Assembly (NCBI GenBank): GCA_964428355.1
Contig: CAYRYU010000041.1
Location: 1 to 59,641 of the forward strand
Origin: CAYRYU01 sp964428355
Lineage (GTDB): Bacteria > Muiribacteriota > Ozemobacteria > Ozemobacterales > Ozemobacteraceae
DNA: 59,641 nucleotides
Reading direction: 5' to 3'
Below the pieces are notes generated by a model, which was not told the origin of the DNA, made no database searches, and was given only the letters and a program-made list of their open reading frames with translations. The translations under genes were made by a program, and so were the position numbers. Below, piece after piece: positions 36,001-43,254 of this stretch; within the stretch, counting starts at the first letter, position 1; every line of letters begins with the position of its first letter.

Positions 36001-36124
36001 GCCCGGCCCGGATCTCCTGGTCGTCATGAAGGCGAAGTTGTATCCCTACCCCGAGCCAGAAAAAGAAGGCGGGAAAACCCCAGACCGCGAGAATGGTGAG
36101 AAGCCATCGCCGAAAGGAATTCAT
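33071..36124 (-). CDS. Receptor-like SpoIIE/RsbU phosphatase with intact active-site residues
   Basis: 1017 residues from the ATG at 36124, with GGGAGG upstream. A TM segment at about residues 10-30 is followed by an extracytoplasmic region, a second membrane zone, a further sensor region, and a TM near 720-745 leading into a HAMP-like linker (FLVPLENLAIGIKALREK). The C-terminal PP2C domain keeps its metal-binding acids: D805 (GGDFFDF), D823 (GDVAGHG), D941 (YSDGLAEA) and D994/D995 (DDATLVL). It should dephosphorylate a Ser/Thr-phosphorylated partner, usually a STAS protein. Its ATG overlaps the stop of the upstream related gene by 4 nt (ATGA). Confidence 0.9.
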   Translation of the reverse strand: MNSFRRWLLTILAVWGFPAFFFWLGVGIQLRLHDDQEIRAGLERLDTDLMRFSRRAEARSHFEAKFREGFSTLSGIPVASPEFVARSREFSKSFPPGVVSLLLFDSAGRLVFPADAKVPDAWAEAFSFIKKPWTEGFALPTETFPKLDSALIDSKNFLVSLKEKPGQFIRRFEGWDPDDLNFPTHGIFLVNDNPPEGFLGGILGVVSLNLLGPDYFIGEAARDLCKEGFLVGFEISEGRVSPPPSLSVAEFQEIRRRSRSDPSPSFRMGELLVEARSLQGSAVLFAVTRIPPAPGTLLGSMFLLYILGSFRLLLHLHRAIHLDSRLGLSLRGKLLVLFLLGVGIPLLGSTGLGNLFLEKKQNELLAEQRKNAFRFLDDLDQGLNVEIARLEVEYRRLCGGFGSASPDLGAIERSLEELHRNDAMEDYMLVSSGSVPIAFRFSNWYSEHLHIREKPVPERVRYLRALLAAGMTFSNDDWRRFLEPAPEDESRTGRMKKADVDILLKGFAIFATEMMSQIDASLGFPPLSTARESGLTVDGLMGEEGNMFFQTLKGSLERLAVLKQGKVENFHFPGMIRGPNGRLWYAVLLSHSQIQVYTSYLRRMVESARPGDASIWKAIGYFPLRAPSFPDNDDSRVFLPLIRGLDQGGKNSFSGRMMVDGREMEVCMRRGELLTGYFLVHATPVEVLESKMAYLRSRNRFFLVSACVFGLLLAWVFLARFLVPLENLAIGIKALREKRFDHSLPAATNDELGQLCREFNRARDHLREMELSSAIQSRLLPVSDLRLGNIELSGRNTMTQAIGGDFFDFIPVSEGKTAVVMGDVAGHGVSAALVVAMAKAAFTILCREGTPSPAAILAEVNRQFLQMLKRRKMMTCFIGILDSGTGVFSYANAGQCFPILAGKNGVGFLKGDSNPLGVLGKARFASGEVRIRESALVLYSDGLAEATNAEGKPIGYDRFATFAREALQRGGTRNPLDILLEKVRGFTDPVPWADDATLVLIREIPEGTDQAPPDRGV

Positions 36125-38868
36125 CCCGTTCCTCCCGGCCGGTCGAGGACAACCAGGGTCTGGCTGGTCCATGGCTCCTCGCATCCGTACCTTCCGTCGA
36201 GCTTCCGGAAAAGCACTCCTCCGGGATCGGTTTCACTTTCCCTGAGCGTCTGGGCGAGCAGTCCGAACAGCATGTCCGGGGTAAGGTTCCCAGCTGCCTG
36301 ACCTGGGGGACGGAGCAACCCGGGCGTGCCGAGGGCGAGAACCGAACCGGGGGGGATGACCATTCGTCCCGAGTCGGGCGACCAGCCATGTCCCTCCTGG
36401 GTTGGTTCACCGAACAGGATTCGGCCCGTGCAACTGAAGTTCAGAAACCCGGTTGGGGTGCTCAGGATTCCGAAGAAGCAGTCTCCCGCACACAGCCCCT
36501 CGGAAATCGTCGGGAAGGAACTTCCCGCGGTTTTGATGACCTCTGCGGGAAGAGCGGTTTCGGGGCGCGAAAGAAGACGAAAAGCCATCTTGACCATTGC
36601 CAGCAGAAGGGCGGAACCGATCTTCTGCCCCGGAATCCCGACAAGGAGGATGCCCATCCGGTTGCCCGGAAGGGGAAAGAAGTCGAAGATCTCGCCTCCG
36701 ATCGTCGAAGAAGACCTGTTCCACCCGCGACACCGCCAGCCCCCGGAAACGAGGGGCTCTTCGGGGAACAACCTTTCCTGGACCGCCCGTGCCTGTGCAA
36801 GCTGCATCCACTCCTCGGCGATCGCGTTGATCCCGGTTCCGATTTCCTCCATGACGTCTCCCGTCCCGATCTGGACCGTGCGGGAAAACCTGAGCTCGAC
36901 CAGATCCCCGATTCCCGAAGAGAGCTTTCCGATCGGGTCGAGGAGAAGACCCGAAAACAGGATTCCCAACGTGGCGGCGAAGAGCATGATCAGAAAAGCG
37001 AAAGCGATGAACCCACGCCCCATCTCCCTGGTACTTTCCACGATGGGTTCCATCGGAGTGACGAGAAACAGGTTGTGGTCCGGCAGGGTTTTCCCCGGAA
37101 CTCCTGTAATGATCGCTTCTTTGCCCCTGAAGGACCCGACCCGTGAAACCACCGACCCCGTCACAAGCATCAGGTCGTTCAGCTGGGTCACGTTCTTTTC
37201 CCGGCGGACACCGGGAAAGATCTCCTTGTTCTTGGGCTCGCGCTCCCGCGAAAGAGCGAAGATCCTGAACGGGAAGGATGCCGGAAAGGAGTTCGCCCGC
37301 AGAAGGCGTGCCCTGGAGCGAAGGAATGACTTCTCGAGACACCTGTTCTCGTGGGTGATCAANNNNNNNNNNNNNNNNNNNNNNNNNNNNNNNNNNNNNN
37401 NNNNNNNNNNNNNNNNNNNNNNNNNNNNNNNNNNNNNNNNNNNNNNNNNNNNNNNNNNNNNNAACTCCTTCAGGGAGTAATCGCCCGGAGGGTGATGGCG
37501 AAAGAGGAACTCGCTCCCCGAAGCGACAAGGAAGGCTCCGATCCTGTTTCCGAACTTCCTGAGGCGGGCGAGCCTCTTGAGGGTATCCGGGAGATCCCGG
37601 GGAATCGCTCTGCACCCCGCCAGCAACTTCCGGTACTGCCGGATCCTCGTTTGCATCGAGGGGAGAAAATCGGCATCGAGCTTTTCCAGGATCCGGCTGG
37701 AATCGTGTATCCTTTCCCGGACGAGGTTCCACTGAAGGGTTTCCTGGTAGGAACGGGCGAAGCCCAGAAGGGTCAGGATGCTTCCCAGAGCGGCCAGGGA
37801 AAACAGGAAGACCACCTGGAGGCGGATGGGGACGAAAGCCCGGTCAGCCCTGGCCAATAGGGCGAGGAGGAGGATCATGAGGGCGATCCAAAGGGAGATC
37901 CGGAAAACGCGGGAGGTTGTCAGAGAGGTTTTTGGAGAAGGCAGGAGGCAGGTTCCGAACAGGGTGAACCTGTTCTCGACCATGGTCGTCCGGAAGAGCC
38001 GCTCCCCCACCCTGAATGCCGGTTCGATCCTTCGCGCCAGAAGAGCGTTCCTGATTTTCCCGGTGAGGCTGGAAGGCCCCGTAGTCTGGTCTGGAAACTC
38101 CCGGCCATGGTCGATGCATCCGAATGCGTAATCGGGGCCCGCCAGCTTCGAAATTCTTTCGGAGGCTCTCCGGATCCGTTCGGGGATCGACCGGGGGTCT
38201 GACTCCATGATGACCGCCAAAAACCTCCTTCGATGGCCGTGGCCACGAAAAGGGAAAACCCCCGCCAGCGTCGATTTCCCCATGGTTCCCGGGTCAACCA
38301 GCTTCCCGGGATTTCGGGCGATCGCGAATCCAGCTTCAGGACTTCCGAAGAGGGAGCGGAGAACGCTCTGTTCACTCCTTCCCAGGGAGGTACCGGCATT
38401 TTCCCCCATCTTGAAGAGAGCCTTCATCGCCCTTTCGGAAATCGAGACCATCCCTTTCGTCAGTGCAGGATGGGAAATGCGTTTCCCAATTCCCGAGAAA
38501 AGGTACAACTGAGGGGAGCCTCCGGGGAAAGCCCTGATAAACGCAGATGGATCCTCGTTCCATGCAAGGGAGTTGACTATCCTTCGACACCACTCCTGGA
38601 TGCTTGTCCGGGTTTCCGAGAGCCTGGCCAGGTGAGAAAGGATCTGCTTCAGATCCTCTTCACGCTGTAACTCCCAAGCCTCACGGTTGAACCGATCCTG
38701 TTCGTCCGTGGCCCTGAAAAACCCCAGCAGTACAAGTGAAACAAGGATGGCTGCCAGGAGGATCCTGCGCGGGCTGGTTCGTGCGAGGCGGAGGAACAAC
38801 CTGATGAACCCCGTGCGTGGGCGGTGACCTGGAGGGTTTTTCCCCTGGGGCTCCAGGATGGGATTCAT
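36121..38868 (-). CDS. Receptor-like SpoIIE-family pseudophosphatase (contains a 100-N gap)
   Basis: About 915 residues if the gap length is right. It shares the layout of its downstream neighbour: an N-terminal TM (about residues 35-52), a sensor region, a second TM zone near 330-375, a late TM, a HAMP-like linker and a C-terminal SpoIIE-type domain. The active site is degenerate. GGD becomes GGE, GDVAGHG becomes VGIPGQK, YSDG becomes GTPG, and DDATLVL becomes SQTLVVL. Nearly all metal-binding acids are lost, so it is probably a regulatory pseudoenzyme. Both sides of the gap stay in one frame. Its start overlaps the GNAT stop (ATGA). Confidence 0.8.
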   Translation of the reverse strand: MNPILEPQGKNPPGHRPRTGFIRLFLRLARTSPRRILLAAILVSLVLLGFFRATDEQDRFNREAWELQREEDLKQILSHLARLSETRTSIQEWCRRIVNSLAWNEDPSAFIRAFPGGSPQLYLFSGIGKRISHPALTKGMVSISERAMKALFKMGENAGTSLGRSEQSVLRSLFGSPEAGFAIARNPGKLVDPGTMGKSTLAGVFPFRGHGHRRRFLAVIMESDPRSIPERIRRASERISKLAGPDYAFGCIDHGREFPDQTTGPSSLTGKIRNALLARRIEPAFRVGERLFRTTMVENRFTLFGTCLLPSPKTSLTTSRVFRISLWIALMILLLALLARADRAFVPIRLQVVFLFSLAALGSILTLLGFARSYQETLQWNLVRERIHDSSRILEKLDADFLPSMQTRIRQYRKLLAGCRAIPRDLPDTLKRLARLRKFGNRIGAFLVASGSEFLFRHHPPGDYSLKEXXXXXXXXXXXXXXXXXXXXXXXXXXXXXXXXXXLITHENRCLEKSFLRSRARLLRANSFPASFPFRIFALSREREPKNKEIFPGVRREKNVTQLNDLMLVTGSVVSRVGSFRGKEAIITGVPGKTLPDHNLFLVTPMEPIVESTREMGRGFIAFAFLIMLFAATLGILFSGLLLDPIGKLSSGIGDLVELRFSRTVQIGTGDVMEEIGTGINAIAEEWMQLAQARAVQERLFPEEPLVSGGWRCRGWNRSSSTIGGEIFDFFPLPGNRMGILLVGIPGQKIGSALLLAMVKMAFRLLSRPETALPAEVIKTAGSSFPTISEGLCAGDCFFGILSTPTGFLNFSCTGRILFGEPTQEGHGWSPDSGRMVIPPGSVLALGTPGLLRPPGQAAGNLTPDMLFGLLAQTLRESETDPGGVLFRKLDGRYGCEEPWTSQTLVVLDRPGGTG
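37363..37462. other. Assembly gap of 100 N
   Basis: A run of exactly 100 N inside the pseudophosphatase gene. A round number like this usually marks a scaffold join of unknown length. Confidence 0.95.
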
Positions 38869-39362
38869 CCCTGGGACAAATCGAGTTCGAGCTCGAGTTC
38901 ATCCCGAAGGGGGATTCCATCCGTGCCGACCAGGGGGATCGAGGGTTTCAGCTCGCGGGAACGATCGAGGGCGTTCCTGTGAAGGGCGGACAGCCGCATC
39001 CCGCGCTTCTGGTAGAAACGAAGCGCCCTGAGGTTGTCATTGGTGGTGATCAGCCAGAACCGACGGCAGGCTGATTCCCTGGCCCGGGCAATCACGGCTT
39101 TCAGGAGGGCGGTTCCAACTCCCCTGTCTTCCGCCAGGCTGTCGAGGGTAACGAGCTCGCATTCGAGACCGCGGATCTCGTAGGTCGCCAGGCCGAGTGT
39201 TTTTCCCCCGCGGTCTTCGACCGTGAACGCGGGAAGGCGGGCGGGATGGAAGATTCTCCCGTGGGCCACGACGATTTCCGCGCCCCATCTTTCTTTGATC
39301 ATGGCTCGAATCCAATCTTCATCCCCCGAACCGGTGGAGCGGACGATGAAAGCCTCTTCCAT
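38865..39362 (-). CDS. GNAT-family N-acetyltransferase
   Basis: 165 residues from the ATG at 39362, with GGAGG 8 nt upstream. The GNAT core is present: a middle strand (CELVTLDSLAEDRGVGTALL) holding the acetyl-CoA loop Arg-Gly-Val-Gly-Thr, and the C-terminal NDNLRALRFYQKRGMRL. The N-terminal 40 residues end in HGRIFHP. The target amine is unknown. It lies between btuR (20 nt upstream) and the pseudophosphatase (4-nt overlap), so it is translated with signalling proteins; protein acetylation is one possible role (inference). Confidence 0.85.
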   Translation of the reverse strand: MEEAFIVRSTGSGDEDWIRAMIKERWGAEIVVAHGRIFHPARLPAFTVEDRGGKTLGLATYEIRGLECELVTLDSLAEDRGVGTALLKAVIARARESACRRFWLITTNDNLRALRFYQKRGMRLSALHRNALDRSRELKPSIPLVGTDGIPLRDELELELDLSQG

Positions 39363-39382
39363 GCACTCGACCTCCAGAAGAT

Positions 39383-39907
39383 TCAGAATTCGATTCCGGC
39401 CCTGGCCTTGACCCCTCGATCGAAGTAATGTCGGACCTTGCGGATTTCCGAGACGAGGTCCGCCTTTTCCAGCAGTTGTCCGTGACGGTTGCGGCCGGTC
39501 AGAACGACTTCGAGGTCTTTCGGAACCTCGGAAAGCAGCTCCAGGATGCGATCCGGGCCAATGAGGTCGCAAGATGCCGCGGAAAGGATCTCGTCCAGGA
39601 CGATGAGATCGAAACTCCCCGAAAGGATGGCCTTCCTGGCCTCCTCGATTCCACGCTCGGCTTCGCGTCGGTCGGTTTCCCCCGATCCAAAACGGAACGT
39701 CCCATCCGGGCTCATTCTTTCCATGCCCGTAACGAGGAAGGGAATGCCGAGCCGCTCGAGAACGGCGAGCTCGTGATGCCTGTAGGTGCTGCTTCCCTTG
39801 TCGAAACAAAGAAGGAAAACCCGAAAACCAGCTCCAAAAGCCCGTATCAGGAGTCCAAGCGCGGCGGTGGATTTCCCCTTGCCATCCCCGGTGTAGGCGT
39901 GGATCAT
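39383..39907 (-). CDS. btuR: Cob(I)yrinic acid a,c-diamide adenosyltransferase
   Basis: 174 residues. It starts MIHAYTGDGKGKSTAA, whose P-loop binds ATP as in CobA/BtuR/CobO. LDLIVLDEIL-like text (SFDLIVLDEILSA) and VVLTGRN are the other family signatures. It adenosylates the cobalt of corrinoids in the cytoplasm. The ATG has no clear ribosome site but lies 5 nt after the upstream stop, so it is probably coupled. No other cobalamin gene is in the window, and the setting among envelope and signalling genes is unexpected. Confidence 0.9.
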   Translation of the reverse strand: MIHAYTGDGKGKSTAALGLLIRAFGAGFRVFLLCFDKGSSTYRHHELAVLERLGIPFLVTGMERMSPDGTFRFGSGETDRREAERGIEEARKAILSGSFDLIVLDEILSAASCDLIGPDRILELLSEVPKDLEVVLTGRNRHGQLLEKADLVSEIRKVRHYFDRGVKARAGIEF

Positions 39908-39911
39908 GCGA

Positions 39912-40790
39912 TCAGAAGTCGAGGTTGAAAGCGTCCCCGAAGGGGTCGGAGGTACCGCTCGCCTTTCCCCCGGCGGCCGCCGCCTGGCCGGAACCTCCCG
40001 AACCGGCGGGGGAGTTCGCGGCTGCCCCTGAGCTTCCCGATCCAGAAGTGGGAGGTTTCGCTCCCCCGGAAGACCCCGAGGTCGCGGCGGTGACAGGCGG
40101 CTTCTGAGCATCTGCGGTGGGTTTCGGCTCGGATTTGGCCGCGGCGGCGGTTGCGACCGGTTTCGTTGCGGGGGCTACCGCGGGTTCGGGGGCAGCCTGG
40201 ACTTCGGGCTTCGCGGGAGGCGCTCTCTTAACGACGGCGGCGATGACAGGGGGCTTCAGCTCTCCTTCCATATCCCAGATCGTAAAAAGCGGCATCACAG
40301 GCGGCTCCCCGCGGATCCGGTCGCCGACCCGGAAAACCCTGATATCGGCTTTCTCGACCTTCTCGAGGATGGCTATTAGGTAGGGATTCCGCCAGAATCC
40401 GCCGGGATCGATCCTTTCGATCTGGAGAAGCAGGTTGTACCTGCCCTTTTCGAAAACGAACCTGACCACCTTCGTGGGCCGGAACTCCTTCATCGTTTTT
40501 CCCGGAGTCCAGACGAAGATCATGTTCTTGGAAAAATCGATATGCGGCATGAAGCCGCCAGGTTCATGGGAACGCCAGAACGAGTCAAGCTCGAGATCGT
40601 TCCGGATCAGGAAATAGGAGGGTCTTCCGTGATAACCGCTGTCGGTGCCTTCCCATTGGAAGGAAACCTTGAGCCGAACGCGGGATGGTCCTGCCCCGAT
40701 GACCAAAGGGAGAAGAACCAGGACGAGGAACAATGCCCCCGCGAGCCCTTTCGACCGGGATCCGATTGCCGCGTTTCCCGCCCCGATCAT
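39912..40790 (-). CDS. Exported protein with a PrcB_C-like domain and Ala/Pro/Gly tail
   Basis: 292 residues. A hydrophobic export segment lies at about residues 15-33. Residues 40-165 resemble the PrcB C-terminal domain of protease-complex-stabilising proteins: YFLIRNDLELDSFW, then HIDFSKNMIFVWTPG. The last 110 residues are low-complexity Ala/Pro/Gly/Ser-rich and probably disordered, ending DPFGDAFNLDF. It starts 1 nt after the stop of the upstream gene. Periplasmic location is likely; the function is unknown. Confidence 0.65.
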   Translation of the reverse strand: MIGAGNAAIGSRSKGLAGALFLVLVLLPLVIGAGPSRVRLKVSFQWEGTDSGYHGRPSYFLIRNDLELDSFWRSHEPGGFMPHIDFSKNMIFVWTPGKTMKEFRPTKVVRFVFEKGRYNLLLQIERIDPGGFWRNPYLIAILEKVEKADIRVFRVGDRIRGEPPVMPLFTIWDMEGELKPPVIAAVVKRAPPAKPEVQAAPEPAVAPATKPVATAAAAKSEPKPTADAQKPPVTAATSGSSGGAKPPTSGSGSSGAAANSPAGSGGSGQAAAAGGKASGTSDPFGDAFNLDF

Positions 40791-40791
40791 C

Positions 40792-41640
40792 TCAAAACTC
40801 CGGATTGGCCGTGATCGTCAGCCCCTCTCTCGAGGGCGCGATCCCGAGACCGTTGAACAGGACGATGTGCTGGAGGATGAAAGACCAGGACCTTTCCTTG
40901 AAGGAGCAGTAGAGGGGAATCTTCACCGGAGCGGTCCAACGGATGGGGATGTGGGTCTTCCAAGAGATGTTCTGAAGAACGTTTCCAAGGTCCTGGCCGT
41001 CGCTGATAAGGGTCGTCTTTTCCCGGAGGACGGGGAACCATTCGATCAGGAGCCTCGTTCCGAAACGTTTCACGCGGGCAAGGTATTTCTTCCACCCCTC
41101 TCCATCGACGTGAACCGGAGCTCCGTAGATCACCCCTTCGCGCCCGTGGAAGCGGTTGTGGGGCCGCGAAGCCTTTTCGAGCATGTCGTTCATGTCGAAA
41201 ATGTGCCGCTTGGGAGCTACTTCCGCGGTCGAACCGTAATGGCAGATGTAGTCTTTCCGATACGCCAGGGCGATCATCCGGAAAACGGCCCAGATCGGAG
41301 TCGGAGCGCACCAGATGACCGTCGTTCTGTCCTTTGGAGGAAGATCGTAGGTTCGGGGTGACAGGGCGAAATATGTCCGGAGGGGGGGGCGGTAGAGGAT
41401 AACGCTGTCATGCCTGACCGCGGTGACCCTGAGGTCCTTTCCGATCATGTACCCCGGGGTCACAAGAATATCCCTGGAACCCCACCGCAGCCACGCGGCC
41501 CCGTCCTCGCCGAAGCTGACGAGCCCGCGCACTTCGATCTCGTTCGGATTTGAAACGACGAGAGCCTGGAGGGAAAAAGAGACTGATACCAGGAAAAACA
41601 GGCACAGGGGGACGGCGGAGGGGGCCGATCTTCGGAGCAT
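40792..41640 (-). CDS. Exported GspC/PilP-like and STN-like protein
   Basis: 282 residues with a signal peptide at about 8-26. Residues 35-90 look like the beta-domain of GspC/PilP (VRGLVSFGEDGAAWLRWG, then VTPGYMIGKDLRVTAV). The C-terminal 65 residues resemble a secretin/TonB short N-terminal (STN) domain: ISWKTHIPIRWTAPVKIPL, then LFNGLGIAPSREGLTI. Such domains assemble type II secretion or type IV pilus machines, but no secretin or ATPase is near. It is the first gene of the tight minus-strand run that ends with the two SpoIIE-type receptors. Confidence 0.6.
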   Translation of the reverse strand: MLRRSAPSAVPLCLFFLVSVSFSLQALVVSNPNEIEVRGLVSFGEDGAAWLRWGSRDILVTPGYMIGKDLRVTAVRHDSVILYRPPLRTYFALSPRTYDLPPKDRTTVIWCAPTPIWAVFRMIALAYRKDYICHYGSTAEVAPKRHIFDMNDMLEKASRPHNRFHGREGVIYGAPVHVDGEGWKKYLARVKRFGTRLLIEWFPVLREKTTLISDGQDLGNVLQNISWKTHIPIRWTAPVKIPLYCSFKERSWSFILQHIVLFNGLGIAPSREGLTITANPEF

Positions 41641-41745
41641 GTTTTCATCCTTCCACGACGGTTTTTTGTTGCCCGCGATTCGGGTTATAGTTTACCATAA
41701 TCGCGCCCAAAAACCTATTCATCGCAGCATCCCAAAGGGAGGATA
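41641..41745. promoter_or_regulatory. Divergent promoter region
   Basis: An AT-richer 105 nt between two divergent genes. TATAGT and CATAAT on the plus strand, and TATAAC and TATGGT on the minus strand, are possible -10 elements. No convincing -35 is seen for either direction. Confidence 0.35.
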
Positions 41746-42381
41746 ATGATGTCCAGATTCCGGTTTGCCCTTGTACTGATGTGTCTTTGCGCTTCTGCAG
41801 CCCTGGCCCAGGTCGAGGTCCCGGTTTCCTACCAGCTCGGTTCCGGTTCGCCCCTGATCGATGGGGCACTCATCGGAGGTTCCATCTGCGAACCCGACGG
41901 GCTGAGCCTTCTTGAAGGCCAGGCCACCGTCCCCCGGGTCATCGATTACGAATCCATCGACCGGGTGGAAACCATGAACCTGGGCTCTGACGACAAGCTT
42001 CAGATGCAGGTGGTCCTCAAGGACGACACGCGTTTCGAGGGGTTCGCAAAAATCTCGGGGGAAGATCCGATCCTCATCCTCAGGGATGAAGTCGCCTCCG
42101 ACACCGCGACCGCTTCAGCCAAGGTCAGGACGTTCACCAAGGCGAATTTCAAAGGGATCTCGGCCCTGAACTTCGAGGCGGAAGTCACCGTTGAGATGGA
42201 CATCGAAGAGTTCAAGACCCTCACCGCTGATCTGGTGAAAGCGGTCGAAGCCGATGACCTGGAAAAGGCCATCGACATTCACAACCGTCTGGGGGACTTT
42301 CTCGAGGGCCTGTCGGAAGGGGATGACCAGGGGCCGACGGGTCAGCCTCCCAACGAATCGACGGTCCCGGGAGCGAAGTGA
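41746..42381 (+). CDS. Exported protein of unknown function
   Basis: 211 residues. GGGAGG lies 4 nt upstream of the ATG pair at 41746-41751. A signal peptide ends near residue 22 (ASAALAQ). The mature part has a beta-rich region with LSm/SH3-like spacing (VIDYESIDRVE, then VVLKDDTRFEG) and an acidic helical C-terminus (about residues 140-190). I recognise no family. It is transcribed divergently from the GspC/STN-like gene, and a weak hairpin follows at 42400-42426. Confidence 0.7.
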   Translation: MMSRFRFALVLMCLCASAALAQVEVPVSYQLGSGSPLIDGALIGGSICEPDGLSLLEGQATVPRVIDYESIDRVETMNLGSDDKLQMQVVLKDDTRFEGFAKISGEDPILILRDEVASDTATASAKVRTFTKANFKGISALNFEAEVTVEMDIEEFKTLTADLVKAVEADDLEKAIDIHNRLGDFLEGLSEGDDQGPTGQPPNESTVPGAK

Positions 42382-42399
42382 CCTTGATTTGCAGAGGAG

Positions 42400-42426
42400 G
42401 GAAACCGGCAAGATGGTCGGGTTTCC
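42400..42426 (+). terminator. Weak hairpin after the exported protein gene
   Basis: GGAAACC (42400-42406) pairs with GGTTTCC (42420-42426) around a 13-nt loop. Only a short T-run follows, so termination would be partial. Confidence 0.4.
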
Positions 42427-42506
42427 AGTTTCATGTAGCATTTCGACGGAGTTTGAGGTTAAAATGGGTCCGGTGAACCTGGACCCCCCATAAGGAGAAG
42501 ATCGCC

Positions 42507-43160
42507 ATGATGGTCTGGAAAGAGAAACTAAAGGATTTCAACATCTTCAAGGATTTTTCGATCGAAGAGCTCGAAGTACTCTCCCAACATATCGAGGAGA
42601 AGGAGTACGAGGATGGCGAGGTTGTCATCGATGAGAAGATCCCATCGACCGCTCTCTATCTGATCCTTGCCGGCCGGGTCAAGATTTTCAAATCGGAGGG
42701 TGAAAAGATCTCGGTCCTCACGATCCTCGACGAGAACGACATCTTCGGCGAGGTCGCCTTCGTCGACAAGCTGGAACGTTCGGCCAGCGCGAAGACATTG
42801 GGAAAAACCGCGATCGGCCGATTCAGTTTCGAGGAGTTCGAGAAGATCGCCGAGGAGAATCCCAAGTTCTGCATCAAGGTCCTGATGCAGCTGATGAAGG
42901 AACTGACCCGGAAGTTCCGTTCGGTGAACGAAGGGCTCGATGTCAAATCCTTCGAGCAGACCCTGGAAGATCTCATCAGCAGCGGGAACCTGGTCAAAAT
43001 CACCACCACTGGCGATGTGGATTACGTCTGCGCGGTGAAATACGCCGACCGTTCAGCGAGCTTCCCTCTCATCAAGGTCGACGTCAAGGGCCAGACGATT
43101 CTGATCCCCTTCCATCAGGTCAAAGCGATAGCGCTTCCAAACAAGTTCGGCCACTTCTGA
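42507..43160 (+). CDS. Cyclic-nucleotide-binding-domain protein without a DNA-binding HTH
   Basis: 217 residues. AAGGAGAAG precedes the ATG pair at 42507. Residues 10-130 form a CRP-type beta-barrel (YEDGEVVIDEKIPSTALYLI, then DENDIFGEVAFVDKLERSAS), where the phosphate-binding cassette region reads FGEVAFVDKLERSA. The C-terminal 70 residues replace the usual HTH with a small beta domain (GQTILIPFHQVKAIAL). It is therefore unlikely to act as a CRP-type transcription factor and may sense a nucleotide while binding another partner. A strong terminator follows. Confidence 0.82.
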   Translation: MMVWKEKLKDFNIFKDFSIEELEVLSQHIEEKEYEDGEVVIDEKIPSTALYLILAGRVKIFKSEGEKISVLTILDENDIFGEVAFVDKLERSASAKTLGKTAIGRFSFEEFEKIAEENPKFCIKVLMQLMKELTRKFRSVNEGLDVKSFEQTLEDLISSGNLVKITTTGDVDYVCAVKYADRSASFPLIKVDVKGQTILIPFHQVKAIALPNKFGHF

Positions 43161-43175
43161 TCCTCTGATCCCAAC

Positions 43176-43219
43176 AAATCCCTGGAAGCGGGTTATCCCC
43201 CTTCCAGGGATTTGTTTTT
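43176..43219 (+). terminator. Strong Rho-independent terminator
   Basis: AAATCCCTGGAAG (43176-43188), a 12-nt loop, then CTTCCAGGGATTT (43201-43213) and GTTTTT. It closes the cyclic-nucleotide-binding gene and separates it from the convergent TlpA-like gene. Confidence 0.88.
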
Positions 43220-43254
43220 CCCTCTGAAAAAGAAAAAGGTCTCGAGGGGGGGGG

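Noticed and set aside
36121..38868. Treating the degenerate SpoIIE gene as a pseudogene
   Set aside because: Its frame is open on both sides of the gap, its start and stop overlap its neighbours as in an expressed operon, and only catalytic residues are changed.
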